Shown: positions 17,533 to 27,068, counted from the stretch's first letter. The stretch: 64,000 bases of DNA from Arsenicibacter sp965247375 (GCA_965247375.1 CBDFHU010000043.1:7951-71950); one strand, 5' to 3'. A program made the numbers and translations. Notes: a model not told the origin generated them from the sequence alone.

Positions 17533-20500
17533 TTACTCCGGAAACATGACCGGAAGCCAGAGGTCAACGCGGGTGCCTTGTTCGCCGGGGGCAGTGCGGT
17601 CGGTTGTTTCGATGCGGATCGCCTGCCGGTACAGCTTATGATAAATAGCCACCCGTCCGGCTGTAACCCGCATTCCCATCGACCGGAAGGCTTCAGGGCG
17701 TTGCGCATTGAATTTGGCAGAGGCTTCCCGGCCAATCCCATTGTCCAGAATACACACGTGAATCCTGTCGTCGGAGAGCTGAAGGCTAATAGTCAGTTCG
17801 CCTGTTTCGCTATCAGGCAGGTTTCGCAGGCCGTGCAGAATGGCATTCTCAACAAACGGTTGTAGCAGCAAAGGTGGCACCTGATAAGAACTTTGTTCCA
17901 GTGCTGCATCCACGTCGATCCGGTACCGGAACTGATTGGTAAAGCGCTCGGCTTCCAGACCAATGTAGAGTTCGAGTAACCGGATTTCCTGCGTAAGCGC
18001 CACCAGCCGGCTTTCGGAGTTTTCGAGGGTAAGCCGGATCAGCCTGGAAAAACGTTGCAGGAAGCGCGATGCCTGCCGGTTGCGGTCGGTCAGGATGTAA
18101 GCATCAATGGTATTCATGCAGTTAAAGATAAAATGTGGATTGATCTGCGCCCGTAAGGCCCGTAGTTCGGCTTCTGCCTGTAGCCGTGCAAGCTCGGTTT
18201 TGGCCTGCTCATCGCGCCAGATACGAATGCGCAGCCACGCAATCAGGGATACCGTAAGCAACAGCAGACTAACCAGCAAGGTGCGGTACCAGGGCGTTTT
18301 GGTAAAAGCGGGTGTGATATGCACCGGTATCCGGTGGGTTTGCCATACCTGTCCGGCCTGGTTTCGCGCCTCCACCAGCAAACGGAAATCGCCCGCGGGC
18401 AGGCTGGTATACCGGATGCCGGCCGGGTTTCCGACCTGTTGCCAGGCACGGTCGTAGCCATCAAGTTTGTACCGGAATGAATAGCTGCCGGGGGCAACCG
18501 GATCCGGAATTACCCAGTCGAGTGATACATCTTCCTGATCAGGTCCGAGTTGAATGCCCTTACCGGTACACGCTGCGGCGAGCTGCTCCGGATCAATCCG
18601 ATTAGCGATGGTCACCTGCGTGAGCTGTGGGTTGAGGCGGGGTAACATGCGGGCGATCTCCGGATTGTACCGGAATAACCCGGCAGCGCTGCCGAAATAC
18701 CAATGCCCATCCCTATGCTGCATCGCCGCTGCGGATACGTAGCCGGCGGGTCGTATGCCGTCTGCACCGGTAAAATGCCGCGTCAGCCGGCCGTTTCCGG
18801 TACCCTGATACAGGCCGTTGGTCGATAAATACCAGGTATATTTCTCATCATTCATCAACCCGTTCAGCGGATGGGTTGTCCGGTAAAGCTTTCCCTGAAG
18901 CGTTTGTTTGTGAAACCGGAAAATACCCTGACCGCATGCAAGATTAAGCGAATCCGCTTCACCGGTAATGGGTGTAATCTGCTGGCCGAGCAGATCGGTG
19001 CGTTGCTTTGCTGTCCGTTTCCATTGCCCTTCACCGTTTAGCCGGAACGTATAAATCAGATTTCCGTACTCACTTAAAACAAACATAGTCCGGCTTGCCG
19101 GATCGTAACAGGCGGCCGGATTTACTATCGCCGCTCCCGGGATATCGGCAAAACCAACCGGTTGCCAGCGGAAAGCGTGGTTTGCCTGCCAGGTAAGGGT
19201 AAAAGCCCCGTAATAGGTATTGATCCACCAGGCTTGAGGGCCGGTGGTTACAATGGTAAATACTTGGTCAGCCGGAAAATTGCCGGGAAAAGGCATCGGT
19301 CTGGCCTGACCCGTAGATGCGTTTACCAGAAAAAGTCCGTGGCTGGTACCGGCCAGGACGAAATCTTTGTCGGCCGGTTGAAGGCAGGTAATGCCCGGAA
19401 GCCGGTTTAGTAATCGGGGCGGTTGTCCGGTCAGCGGCAGGCAGACCAGACCGTAAGGGGTGGCCGTGAGCAGCGCTGTGTCGCCCGCCTGACAAATAGC
19501 GCTGACCGTTTCGTCGGGCAGGTTCAGGCTGGCGGCCTGTAGCTGTCCATACACCTGTCTGAAAGGTGTTGGCTGCAACGACGTATAACTGACCCCCCGG
19601 CCATTGTTAAGCGAGCAGAAGACATGACCGGCCGGATCGACAAGGGTCCGGTTAACGTTATTGCCGGCAATACTTTGCTGATTGGCCTGCTGCCGCGTAA
19701 ACCGGGCATAAAACCGACGCTTTTCCGTATCAAAAAGTAACAGCCCGCCACCGGACGAGCTGACGGCCAGTTGATGGGAGCCGAAAGGCGCTAAGTGATT
19801 AATCGTGCCTATGGCAGGCTGTTCAGGCTGATACCGTCGGAAGCGGGCGGTTGCGGTATTGAGCCGGATCAGTCCGGCGTCACCACCGGCCCAGATGATG
19901 CTGTCGTTTTCGGGGAAAAGCCAGTACGAGACCGGAAAAACCGGTTTCGGGAGTTTCGCTGAAGCCGGATTAAAGTAAAGTACCGGAGTAAGCATCTGGT
20001 TCCCTCTGACATCGCGCCGGACAATGCCTCCCTGATCTGACCGGCTGTAAATGGTTTTGAGGGCTTGAAACGGCTTTTGCGGATACGGAATAAGCCGGTC
20101 GGTTAATTCGGTTCCGGCACCCCGGTAAAGTACCCGCAACGTCCGAGTGTTTATGGTAAAAACGGCCCATTTGGCGGGGTAGAAAAACCAGAGTTGTTGT
20201 TGCTGATCGATGTAGAACGGAGCGATCCAGCCGGCCGGTAGTCCGGCGGAGGCGGGCAGCAGAATGAGGGTAAACCGGTCGCGGGTATAGGTATAGCGGT
20301 AAAGTCCGCCGCCGGTGCCTACCCACAAATTCCCGTCCTGGTCTTCGTGAATGGCATTGATGGATTTTCCCGCCAGTTCGGGCAGGTAGGTGCGGGTGCG
20401 GCTGCCATCGAACCGCACCAGACCGGCTGTGGTCCCGATCCACGTAAATCCCCGCGAGTCACGGAAAATAAGCTCAGCCGAATTGCCGGGCAGGCCGTTT

Positions 20501-20586
20501 TCGACCGTCAGATGCTGAAACCGGGGATCGGCCGGTGCGGTCAACCAGGAGAGCAGCAAAAGACTGACAAGCAGAAAAAAACGCAT
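17533..20586 (-). CDS. Propeller-type sensor histidine kinase (Reg_prop, Y_Y_Y, LytS-like kinase)
   Basis: A 1,017-residue protein: signal peptide 1-20; two beta-propellers built of Reg_prop repeats (FQHLTVENGLPGNSAELIF, DSRGFTWIGTTAGLVRFDG, DQDGNLWVGTGGGLYRYT) to about 640; Y_Y_Y domain about 700-765 (YSFRYKLDGYDRAWQQVG); one membrane helix near 775-795; then a LytS/His_kinase domain. The phosphoacceptor region is LRAQINPHFIFNCMNTID, and the ATP-binding N and G boxes are LLLQPFVENAILHGL and LDNGIGR. There is no fused AraC or receiver domain, unlike hybrid HTCS proteins. It is divergent, 83 bases from the LytTR regulator that is its likely partner. The ligand is unknown. Confidence 0.92.
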   Translation of the reverse strand: MRFFLLVSLLLLSWLTAPADPRFQHLTVENGLPGNSAELIFRDSRGFTWIGTTAGLVRFDGSRTRTYLPELAGKSINAIHEDQDGNLWVGTGGGLYRYTYTRDRFTLILLPASAGLPAGWIAPFYIDQQQQLWFFYPAKWAVFTINTRTLRVLYRGAGTELTDRLIPYPQKPFQALKTIYSRSDQGGIVRRDVRGNQMLTPVLYFNPASAKLPKPVFPVSYWLFPENDSIIWAGGDAGLIRLNTATARFRRYQPEQPAIGTINHLAPFGSHQLAVSSSGGGLLLFDTEKRRFYARFTRQQANQQSIAGNNVNRTLVDPAGHVFCSLNNGRGVSYTSLQPTPFRQVYGQLQAASLNLPDETVSAICQAGDTALLTATPYGLVCLPLTGQPPRLLNRLPGITCLQPADKDFVLAGTSHGLFLVNASTGQARPMPFPGNFPADQVFTIVTTGPQAWWINTYYGAFTLTWQANHAFRWQPVGFADIPGAAIVNPAACYDPASRTMFVLSEYGNLIYTFRLNGEGQWKRTAKQRTDLLGQQITPITGEADSLNLACGQGIFRFHKQTLQGKLYRTTHPLNGLMNDEKYTWYLSTNGLYQGTGNGRLTRHFTGADGIRPAGYVSAAAMQHRDGHWYFGSAAGLFRYNPEIARMLPRLNPQLTQVTIANRIDPEQLAAACTGKGIQLGPDQEDVSLDWVIPDPVAPGSYSFRYKLDGYDRAWQQVGNPAGIRYTSLPAGDFRLLVEARNQAGQVWQTHRIPVHITPAFTKTPWYRTLLVSLLLLTVSLIAWLRIRIWRDEQAKTELARLQAEAELRALRAQINPHFIFNCMNTIDAYILTDRNRQASRFLQRFSRLIRLTLENSESRLVALTQEIRLLELYIGLEAERFTNQFRYRIDVDAALEQSSYQVPPLLLQPFVENAILHGLRNLPDSETGELTISLQLSDDRIHVCILDNGIGREASAKFNAQRPEAFRSMGMRVTAGRVAIYHKLYRQAIRIETTDRTAPGEQGTRVDLWLPVMFPE

Positions 20587-20669
20587 GACACAAAGGAAAG
20601 GAATCGGGATGGCGTCAACTTCCCGTAAGTATAACTATATTTCGGAGTACTCACTAACACACAGGATTT

Positions 20670-21407
20670 GTGGCTGTCTTTACCGCAATTTTGGTCGATG
20701 ATGAACGGCCAAGCCTTGATGCACTTACTGCTAAACTAGGGTTTGTTGCCCCCGATGTCGATATTCTGGGTAGTTATTGCGTAGCGCAGGAAGCTTTGCT
20801 TGCCGTTGACCGTTACCAGCCCGATCTGATTTTTCTGGACATCGAAATGCCGGGTATGGATGGGTTTACTTTTCAGGAGCGTGTCCGGTCGTGTGGCGCC
20901 GAGGTTATGTTTACGACCGCCTATCAGCACTATGCGGTTCCGGCCTTACGCGCCTATGCGTTTGACTTTTTGCTGAAACCGGTGGACGAAGATGAGCTGA
21001 CAAATGCTCTGGAGCGTTTCCGGCAGAAAAAACGGGAACAACGTCAGCAGGTGCTCGAACAAAAGCAGAATCAGTCGATTACGACCCTACAGAAAATTGC
21101 AGTACCATCGGCGCGGGGAATGCTGTTTATTCCGCTGGCCGATGTGGTCTATCTGGAGGCACATAAAAACTACACGATTTTTCACCTCACCGAAAAACGC
21201 CAGATGGTGGCTACCCGCACCCTGAAAGAATATGAAATGCTGCTCGACACCCAGGGCTTTTTCCGGATTCATCACGCGGCCGTAATTAATCTGCAACACT
21301 TAACCGAATATATCCGCGGCGAGGGTGGCAGTGTTATACTATCGGACGGCAGCGAAGTAGAGGTGGCCCGCCGCCGGAAGCAGGAATTTCTGGCCCGTTT
21401 AGGTTAA
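20670..21407 (+). CDS. LytTR-family response regulator
   Basis: A 245-residue protein from a GTG start. Receiver domain at 1-120 has the acidic pocket (ILVDDE), the phosphoacceptor Asp in LIFLDIEMPGMDGF, Thr in MFTTAYQ and Lys in DFLLKPVDEDEL. The LytTR DNA-binding domain is at about 140-243 (DVVYLEAHKNYTIFHL, FFRIHHAAVINLQHLTEYI). It is divergent from the propeller kinase and almost certainly forms a two-component system with it. Candidate targets include the MFS transporter gene 95 bases downstream, which is inference from position. Confidence 0.93.
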   Translation: MAVFTAILVDDERPSLDALTAKLGFVAPDVDILGSYCVAQEALLAVDRYQPDLIFLDIEMPGMDGFTFQERVRSCGAEVMFTTAYQHYAVPALRAYAFDFLLKPVDEDELTNALERFRQKKREQRQQVLEQKQNQSITTLQKIAVPSARGMLFIPLADVVYLEAHKNYTIFHLTEKRQMVATRTLKEYEMLLDTQGFFRIHHAAVINLQHLTEYIRGEGGSVILSDGSEVEVARRRKQEFLARLG

Positions 21408-21502
21408 CCGAGAAATTACACCTGTTTTATTTGGTCATTCGGCCGGATTTCCGTCATTTTGTAGTAGTGTACTCAATCTAAGCAAAACTCAATCGACCCC
21501 GA

Positions 21503-22771
21503 ATGGCTGTTCCTACCCTTACTCCTAAATCTAAAACCACCGCCCAACACCTGATCAGTCTGCCGGTGATCGTGGCGGCGCTGGGCTACTTCGTTGATAT
21601 TTACGATTTATTACTGTTTGGTATTGTCCGTGTCCCCAGCTTACAGGACTTAGGTCTGAGCGGCGATCAGATTTCGGAAGTCGGTACCCGGATTCTGAAC
21701 TGGCAGATGGGTGGCCTGCTTATCGGTGGTATCATCTGGGGGGTACTGGGCGACAAGAAAGGCCGGTTATCGGTGCTTTTCGGGAGTATTATCACCTATT
21801 CGCTGGCCAATATCGCCTGTGGGTTCATTGCCGATGTAGAATTCATGGATCCGACAGATTACTATGCCTATATGCGGTTTGTTGCCGGGATTGGTCTGGC
21901 TGGTGAGCTGGGGGCCGGTATTACGCTGGTATCCGAAGTACTGCCGAAAGAGCTACGGGCCATTGGTACCTCGCTGGTGGCCGGTGTGGGGCTGTTTGGC
22001 GCGGTCGTGGCCTATTTCACGGTTGAACTGTTCGATTGGAAAATGGCGTTTTTCGTAGGCGGTATGATGGGTATTGGCTTGTTATTGCTGCGGGTGGGTG
22101 TTATCGAGTCGGGTATGTTCAAAAATGTAACCGAGCAACAGCACGTCGAACGAGGTAACTTTCTGGCTTTTTTCACAAGTACCGACCGCCTGTCGCGCTA
22201 TCTGAAATGCATCGGTATCGGTCTGCCGACCTGGTTTGTGATCGGTATTCTGGCCACGTTCAGCAATGAGTTCGGAAAAGCCTTCGGTATTACCGAACCA
22301 ATTAAGCCGGGACTGACGATTATGTGGACGTACGTCGGGCTGGCCTTCGGCGATTTGTCGAGCGGGGTAATCAGTCATGCGCTGCATTCGCGGAAAAAAG
22401 CGGTGTCGCTGCTGATGGGGCTGACGCTGGTAGTTAGTTTGTTTTATCTCTACGGGGGCCTTAAAAGCGCCACAACGCTGTACGGTACGGCGCTCGTTCT
22501 CGGCTTCGGGATCGGCTACTGGGCCATGTTTGTGACCATCGGCGCCGAGCAGTTCGGGACCAACCTGCGGGCGACGGCGGCAACCACGGTACCAAATATG
22601 GTGCGCGGGCTGGTAATTCCGATGACTTTGACTTACCAGGCGTTAAAACCATCGATGGATATCATCAATGCCGGTGCCCTGGTGGGGCTGATCGCGTTTG
22701 TCACAGGCTTTTATTCCATTCTGACCATTCCGGAAACGCACGGCAAGGATCTGAATTATCTGGAAGAATAG
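21503..22771 (+). CDS. MFS transporter (metabolite:H+ symporter type)
   Basis: A 422-residue protein with about 12 hydrophobic helices. The loop between helices 2 and 3 reads GGIIWGVLGDKKGRLSVLFG, the MFS signature motif. Conserved charged positions in MRFVAGIGLAGELGAGI and the terminal PETHGKDLNYLEE are typical of sugar/metabolite:proton symporters, the latter resembling the PETKG end of sugar porters. The substrate is not determined. It follows the LytTR response regulator on the same strand, and a near-perfect hairpin terminator follows it. Confidence 0.85.
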   Translation: MAVPTLTPKSKTTAQHLISLPVIVAALGYFVDIYDLLLFGIVRVPSLQDLGLSGDQISEVGTRILNWQMGGLLIGGIIWGVLGDKKGRLSVLFGSIITYSLANIACGFIADVEFMDPTDYYAYMRFVAGIGLAGELGAGITLVSEVLPKELRAIGTSLVAGVGLFGAVVAYFTVELFDWKMAFFVGGMMGIGLLLLRVGVIESGMFKNVTEQQHVERGNFLAFFTSTDRLSRYLKCIGIGLPTWFVIGILATFSNEFGKAFGITEPIKPGLTIMWTYVGLAFGDLSSGVISHALHSRKKAVSLLMGLTLVVSLFYLYGGLKSATTLYGTALVLGFGIGYWAMFVTIGAEQFGTNLRATAATTVPNMVRGLVIPMTLTYQALKPSMDIINAGALVGLIAFVTGFYSILTIPETHGKDLNYLEE

Positions 22772-22783
22772 TGTGCATATATC

Positions 22784-22831
22784 CCATAAAAAGGGCGGCC
22801 ACCTGATGTCAGGTGGCCGCCCTTTTTATGG
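22784..22831. terminator. Bidirectional terminator, perfect palindrome
   Basis: A 23-base arm, CCATAAAAAGGGCGGCCACC onward, is repeated in perfect inversion with only two bases between arms. A/T runs lie within both arms, so it can terminate the convergent MFS and uxaB genes. Confidence 0.85.
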
Positions 22832-22835
22832 AACC

Positions 22836-22884
22836 GTAGAGACGCAATATTTTGCGTCTCTGTATAAATATTTTGCGTCTCTAC
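22836..22884. repeat. Three-armed gagacgca/tgcgtctc palindromic repeat
   Basis: GTAGAGACGCAA at 22836-22847 is the exact inverse of TTGCGTCTCTAC at 22873-22884. A second, nearly identical right arm TTGCGTCTCTGT sits at 22852-22863. A related palindrome occurs at 27233-27252. These look like members of a dispersed short repeat placed at gene ends. Confidence 0.7.
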
Positions 22885-22891
22885 ATATGTT

Positions 22892-24385
22892 TTACACCAA
22901 TGCCTCTTTTACCGTAGCCCGGACGCCTTTGTTCAACATGCTGAACAGATAACCGGATACGGCATCGACCCAGCCCGGCAGCGCCGACAGGTCAGCTTTC
23001 CAGAACTCCTTATCCGAACAAACCTTCCCGACAAATGCCCGTACTGACGCCTCATCGCCCGTCTGAACGTTTGGCCAAATACCGTAATAGTAGGCTGCGC
23101 GGTCATCTTTAACCGGATAATTCAGCAACCCGGCGGCTACGTCAACTTCGCCGTAGTAAGTGCCTTTATCTTCGTGGGTTACCTTCATAAAACGCAGGTA
23201 AGCCGCAAAGCCAAGGGCGAAGCGGTCAGGTACTTTGTTGAAAAGCTCATAGTAGCGCTGTAATGTAGTCACATTCCGCGCCTGCATTTTGGCCGATTCC
23301 TGCACCGTAATATTCAGCAGCAGGTGCTCAATACTCGGATTCCGGAAACGATCCAGTACTTCGCCGGCAAATTCTTTCACCAGCGCCACATCGTCGGCCG
23401 GAACCGTCGGTACGATTTCCTGCTGCATCACCTCTTCGATAAACCGGCTTGTCAACGGATCATTCATCATATCGAGGACAATCTCGTGGCCGAGCAGGTA
23501 AGCCAGCGGTACGCTGATGGTATGGCTGCCGTTAAGGACACGAAGCTTGCGTTCGCGGTAGAACGTAATGTCTTCGTCGATCACGATAGTATTCGGGTTG
23601 GCACCGGCAAACGACAGGATTTCTTTCACCCGGTCGTCGCCTTCGATGGCCCAGAGGTGATACGGCTCGGTCATCGTGAGCAGGTCATCTTGGTAGCCAA
23701 GTTCTTCTTCAATCTGCTTCTTAATGCCGTCGTCCGGTTTGCCGGGCACGATACGGTCGACCAGCGAGTTGCAGAACCGGACGTGGAATTTAAGCCACTT
23801 GGTAAAGAGCTTGCCCAATTCGTTGTGCGCTGCTAACCGCTCGACCAGATCACGCAGTTTCAACCCGTTGTCAACCACCAGCTCGGTCGGGATAACGACC
23901 AGACCACGGTTACGCGAGCCGCCTACATCCTTAAACCGCTCGTACAGGAACGCCGTCAGTTTACCGGCAAATGATTGAGGAGGATTCTGGAAAATACTCT
24001 CCTCTACATATTGCAAACCAACTTCAGTGGTATTCGACACGATGACGCGCAGGCTCGGGCTTTTGGCCAGATTCAGAATGTCGCGCCATTCGGTCTGCGC
24101 CGACAGCACACGGCTTACCGACGTGACCAGTGTATTCTCACTGATGCTTTGTCCCTGCCGCACACCACGAACCGCTACCGAGTAGAGGTTATCCTGCCGG
24201 GCAAATTCATCGGTTGTACCGCCGGTTGATTTAACAATGACAACCGAACCATTGAAAAGACCCTGTTTGTTGGCCTTATCAATTTGATAGTCAACAAGTC
24301 CGCGCAGGAGCACGCCCGTGCCGAATTGTAATACACGTTCCGGATTTGAGGAAACAGGGTGGGTTGTACGATTAAGTTTGGTCAT
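22892..24385 (-). CDS. uxaB: Tagaturonate reductase (altronate oxidoreductase)
   Basis: A 497-residue protein when started at MTKLNRTTHPV; the annotation-style start eight codons upstream is less likely. It belongs to the mannitol/altronate dehydrogenase family, seen in VLQFGTGVLLRGLVDYQI (NAD-binding), VIPTELVVDNG, FCNSLVDRIVPGKPDD and the catalytic Lys region RKLRVLNGSHTISVPLAYLL. It reduces tagaturonate to altronate with NADH in galacturonate (pectin) breakdown. It lies 28 bases behind an ExuT-like transporter gene, forming a hexuronate operon. uxaA, uxaC and kdg genes are not in the window. Confidence 0.93.
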   Translation of the reverse strand: MTKLNRTTHPVSSNPERVLQFGTGVLLRGLVDYQIDKANKQGLFNGSVVIVKSTGGTTDEFARQDNLYSVAVRGVRQGQSISENTLVTSVSRVLSAQTEWRDILNLAKSPSLRVIVSNTTEVGLQYVEESIFQNPPQSFAGKLTAFLYERFKDVGGSRNRGLVVIPTELVVDNGLKLRDLVERLAAHNELGKLFTKWLKFHVRFCNSLVDRIVPGKPDDGIKKQIEEELGYQDDLLTMTEPYHLWAIEGDDRVKEILSFAGANPNTIVIDEDITFYRERKLRVLNGSHTISVPLAYLLGHEIVLDMMNDPLTSRFIEEVMQQEIVPTVPADDVALVKEFAGEVLDRFRNPSIEHLLLNITVQESAKMQARNVTTLQRYYELFNKVPDRFALGFAAYLRFMKVTHEDKGTYYGEVDVAAGLLNYPVKDDRAAYYYGIWPNVQTGDEASVRAFVGKVCSDKEFWKADLSALPGWVDAVSGYLFSMLNKGVRATVKEALV

Positions 24386-24413
24386 AGTCAACATTCGAAT
24401 TGAGGGCATAAAA

Positions 24414-25757
24414 TTAGACAGCTACGCCTGCTAACTCTTCTGCACTTACCGGCTCCAGCTTCGGCAATAAAAAGTGTATAATAATCAACGCTACTAAATA
24501 AGCACAACTTGCGATAATAAACATGGGCAAATAGCCAAAAGCTGTAATTATTCGCCCCGATTGCTGCGCCAGCAGAATGCCGCCCACCGCTCCCGACATG
24601 CCGCCGATGCCCATCACGGACCCGACGACATTTTTCGGAAATAAATCCGACGCAAACGTATACATATTGGCCGACCAGCCCTGATGGGCTGCCGTCGCCA
24701 GTGAGATCAGGGCAATGGCCATCGTCAGGCTATTGGTTTGGGCTACGGTGAAAATCGGCACGACGCAAAGGGCACAGATAAGCATGGTGGTTTTGCGGGC
24801 GCGGTTCGCTGACCAGCCCCGGTGCATAAACTGGGTACTGAGCCAGCCAAAAAAGATACTGCCCGCATCAGACACCACGTAGATAATCAGGAACGGCAGT
24901 CCGAAGCTGCTCAGATCAAGTTTCTGATCAAGGGCATCGTTCGACTTAAAAAAGTCGGGTAACCAGATCATGTAGAAATACCAGATCGGGTCGGCCAGAA
25001 ATTTACCGATCACCAGTGCCCATGTTTGTTTATAACTCAGGAGGTTAAGCCATGAAATTTTTTCGGGAGCCTGCGGACTGTCGTCCCGTTGCCGGATGTA
25101 GGCCAGCTCGGAAGGGGAGACGGCATTGCTGTATTCCGGGCGGGTATAGGTCCGCCACCACAGAATGAGCAGGAAAAAGCCCAGTATACCGGTGACAAAA
25201 AATGAACTGCGCCAGCCAAAGTGCAGAATCAGGTAAGGGACCAGCAGGGCTGTCAGAATGATACCGACGTTGGTGCCGGCGTTGAAGAGGCCGTTGGCAA
25301 AGGACCGTTCGTGCTTCGGAAACCAGATAGATACCGTCTTGATGGCCGACGGAAAGTTGGCCGCCTCACCAATGCCCAGCACGGTTCGGGCCAGGGCCAG
25401 TCCGGAAATAGACTGCACAAAGGTTGTCATGACGCCCGCAATGCTCCAGACCAGAATCCCCAGCGAAAACCCGCGTTTGGTGCCGATCCGGTCGATCAGG
25501 TAACCAATGGTCAGCAGGCCCAGCGCATAGGTAAACTGGAACGCCGCTACTACATCGCCGTACTGAATCCGGAACCGGTCGATGGCTTCGGGAGTCAGCA
25601 GCTCATCGGGACCCAGACCAAGCATTTCGCGCCGGAACAGCTCGTCGGTCATCGTAAACGACAGAACCTGCCGGTCGATGTAATTGATCGTGGTAGCCAG
25701 GAATAAAACGGCAACAATTCGCCAGCGATAAGTGCCGGTGGGCGCGGTATTTTGCAT
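24414..25757 (-). CDS. Hexuronate-type MFS transporter (ExuT-like)
   Basis: A 447-residue protein from MQNTAPTGTYRWRIVAVLF; another Met lies three codons upstream. About 12 helices are visible. ATTINYIDRQVLSFT, GYLIDRIGTKRGFSLGI, and GIGEAANFPSAIKTVSIWFP followed by ERSFANGLFNAGTNVG are characteristic of the anion:cation symporter family that includes ExuT and related hexuronate and tartrate carriers. Proximity to uxaB supports galacturonate or glucuronate as substrate. It is the first gene of the two-gene operon. Confidence 0.87.
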   Translation of the reverse strand: MQNTAPTGTYRWRIVAVLFLATTINYIDRQVLSFTMTDELFRREMLGLGPDELLTPEAIDRFRIQYGDVVAAFQFTYALGLLTIGYLIDRIGTKRGFSLGILVWSIAGVMTTFVQSISGLALARTVLGIGEAANFPSAIKTVSIWFPKHERSFANGLFNAGTNVGIILTALLVPYLILHFGWRSSFFVTGILGFFLLILWWRTYTRPEYSNAVSPSELAYIRQRDDSPQAPEKISWLNLLSYKQTWALVIGKFLADPIWYFYMIWLPDFFKSNDALDQKLDLSSFGLPFLIIYVVSDAGSIFFGWLSTQFMHRGWSANRARKTTMLICALCVVPIFTVAQTNSLTMAIALISLATAAHQGWSANMYTFASDLFPKNVVGSVMGIGGMSGAVGGILLAQQSGRIITAFGYLPMFIIASCAYLVALIIIHFLLPKLEPVSAEELAGVAV

Positions 25758-25908
25758 GAAAAACAAAAGGCAATCTTTACCTTCAAAGCGGAAACCTGTA
25801 CTGTTTTACTGATGGTACCGGAAGAAGAAGATAAGCCCGGCCGCTGAAGGGGTGTGGTTAAAAAGAGATAGAATATGGGGTGAATCGTGCAGGATTTCCG
25901 TTTTTAGC

Positions 25909-25975
25909 AGACAGGAATACGGGATTACCGGCATTTATCAGCGAAAACAATGCTGACAGTCCCGTACTCCTGTCT
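25909..25975. repeat. Long imperfect hairpin between operons
   Basis: AGACAGGAATACGGGA at 25909-25924 pairs with TCCCGTACTCCTGTCT at 25960-25975, one mismatch in 16. An inner GCATT/AATGC arm adds to the stem. It lies directly after the stop of the saccharopine-dehydrogenase-like gene on the minus strand but lacks a downstream T run, so it is not a canonical terminator. It could be a processed 3' end or a REP-like element. Confidence 0.55.
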
Positions 25976-25979
25976 GAGC

Positions 25980-27068
25980 TTACAGGGTCATCACCTGTGA
26001 TTTGTGAGCGGCTTCGTAGATGGAGCCGTTCAGCGTTTGCAGGAAGGCATCGAGCGGTATATCCTCCTGTTTCAGGAAACCCTGTTGCAGCAACCGGCCA
26101 TCGGATACCAGTTCCACTACGGCCGCTACCGAGGCGGCAGTTGTCCATGAAATAGCCCGCCACCGCCGCCCTTCGAGGGAGATCGGATGGTAGGCATGCG
26201 CAAATTCTTCGCGTTTCAGCTGTCCGTTTTTCCAGCCTTCGACGACGGCATAGACATAGACCACATCATCCTGCACCGGCGGCTTGGCTTCGGTCAGGAT
26301 TTGTTCGGCCAGCTCCCGTTTGTTTTTCAGGATCAGTTCATAGAGTAGAAAGCGCATCAGCTTTGCGTGGCCCGGATAGCGGATGGTCTTATAATTGAGC
26401 GTGTCGAGCTGACCTTCGTAGGTTTCGCACATGGTGCCGAGGCCACCCGAGGTCGAAAACGCTTCGAATTCCATGCCGTGCATGTTGATTACTTCCAGCC
26501 CGTCGAGGGCAGTCACCCACTTGCGGACCCCGTTCTGAATCACCTCACAGTCGTTCAGATACTCGTTGATAACCCCCGCCGGCGACCACGTAAACGAATA
26601 GCCCAGCAGGCCGTTCGGGTTTTGCGGCAGAGCCCCGACGCGCAGTTCGATGTCGCGCAGGCGGTCGAAGCGGTTGGCTAAGTCTGCCCCGACGATACCG
26701 ATATAGCCCGGCGCGAGGCCGCATTGCGGAGCCATGACCGATGTGCCGGTTTTGGCCATTTCGCGGATAGCATTCGTTGTCGGAACATCTTCGGTCAGGT
26801 CGAAGTAATGAACACCGAGTTTATGGGCGGTCTGTGCAATCGGGAGATTCAGCGAGTAGGGCAGGCAGGATACCACTGCATCAAACCCCTGAAGGATATT
26901 TTCGAAGGCCGTCGTATCGGAAATGTCGCCCTGAAGAGTCGGAAAAGGAAGGTTTTCGTAGGCTGGCTGGTGCTTGTCGAAACCCGTTACCGAGAACTTG
27001 CGGCCGAGTAAAACACCGACCAGCGATCCCACCTTACCCAGTCCGACGACTAATACGTTCTGGATCAT
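25980..27068 (-). CDS. Saccharopine dehydrogenase family protein
   Basis: A 362-residue protein. The start is the Met of MIQNVLVVGLGKVGSLVGVL, which places the Rossmann GxGxxG at the N-terminus; an upstream in-frame extension of 59 residues is unrelated in composition. It has AVVSCLPYSLNLPIAQTAHK, HYFDLTEDVPTT and APQCGLAPGYIGIVGADLAN, typical of saccharopine reductase/lysine-pathway and carboxynorspermidine-synthase relatives. Cytoplasmic. The substrate could be saccharopine, a polyamine precursor or another amino acid adduct, and the context does not decide. It ends QVMTL. Confidence 0.85.
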   Translation of the reverse strand: MIQNVLVVGLGKVGSLVGVLLGRKFSVTGFDKHQPAYENLPFPTLQGDISDTTAFENILQGFDAVVSCLPYSLNLPIAQTAHKLGVHYFDLTEDVPTTNAIREMAKTGTSVMAPQCGLAPGYIGIVGADLANRFDRLRDIELRVGALPQNPNGLLGYSFTWSPAGVINEYLNDCEVIQNGVRKWVTALDGLEVINMHGMEFEAFSTSGGLGTMCETYEGQLDTLNYKTIRYPGHAKLMRFLLYELILKNKRELAEQILTEAKPPVQDDVVYVYAVVEGWKNGQLKREEFAHAYHPISLEGRRWRAISWTTAASVAAVVELVSDGRLLQQGFLKQEDIPLDAFLQTLNGSIYEAAHKSQVMTL

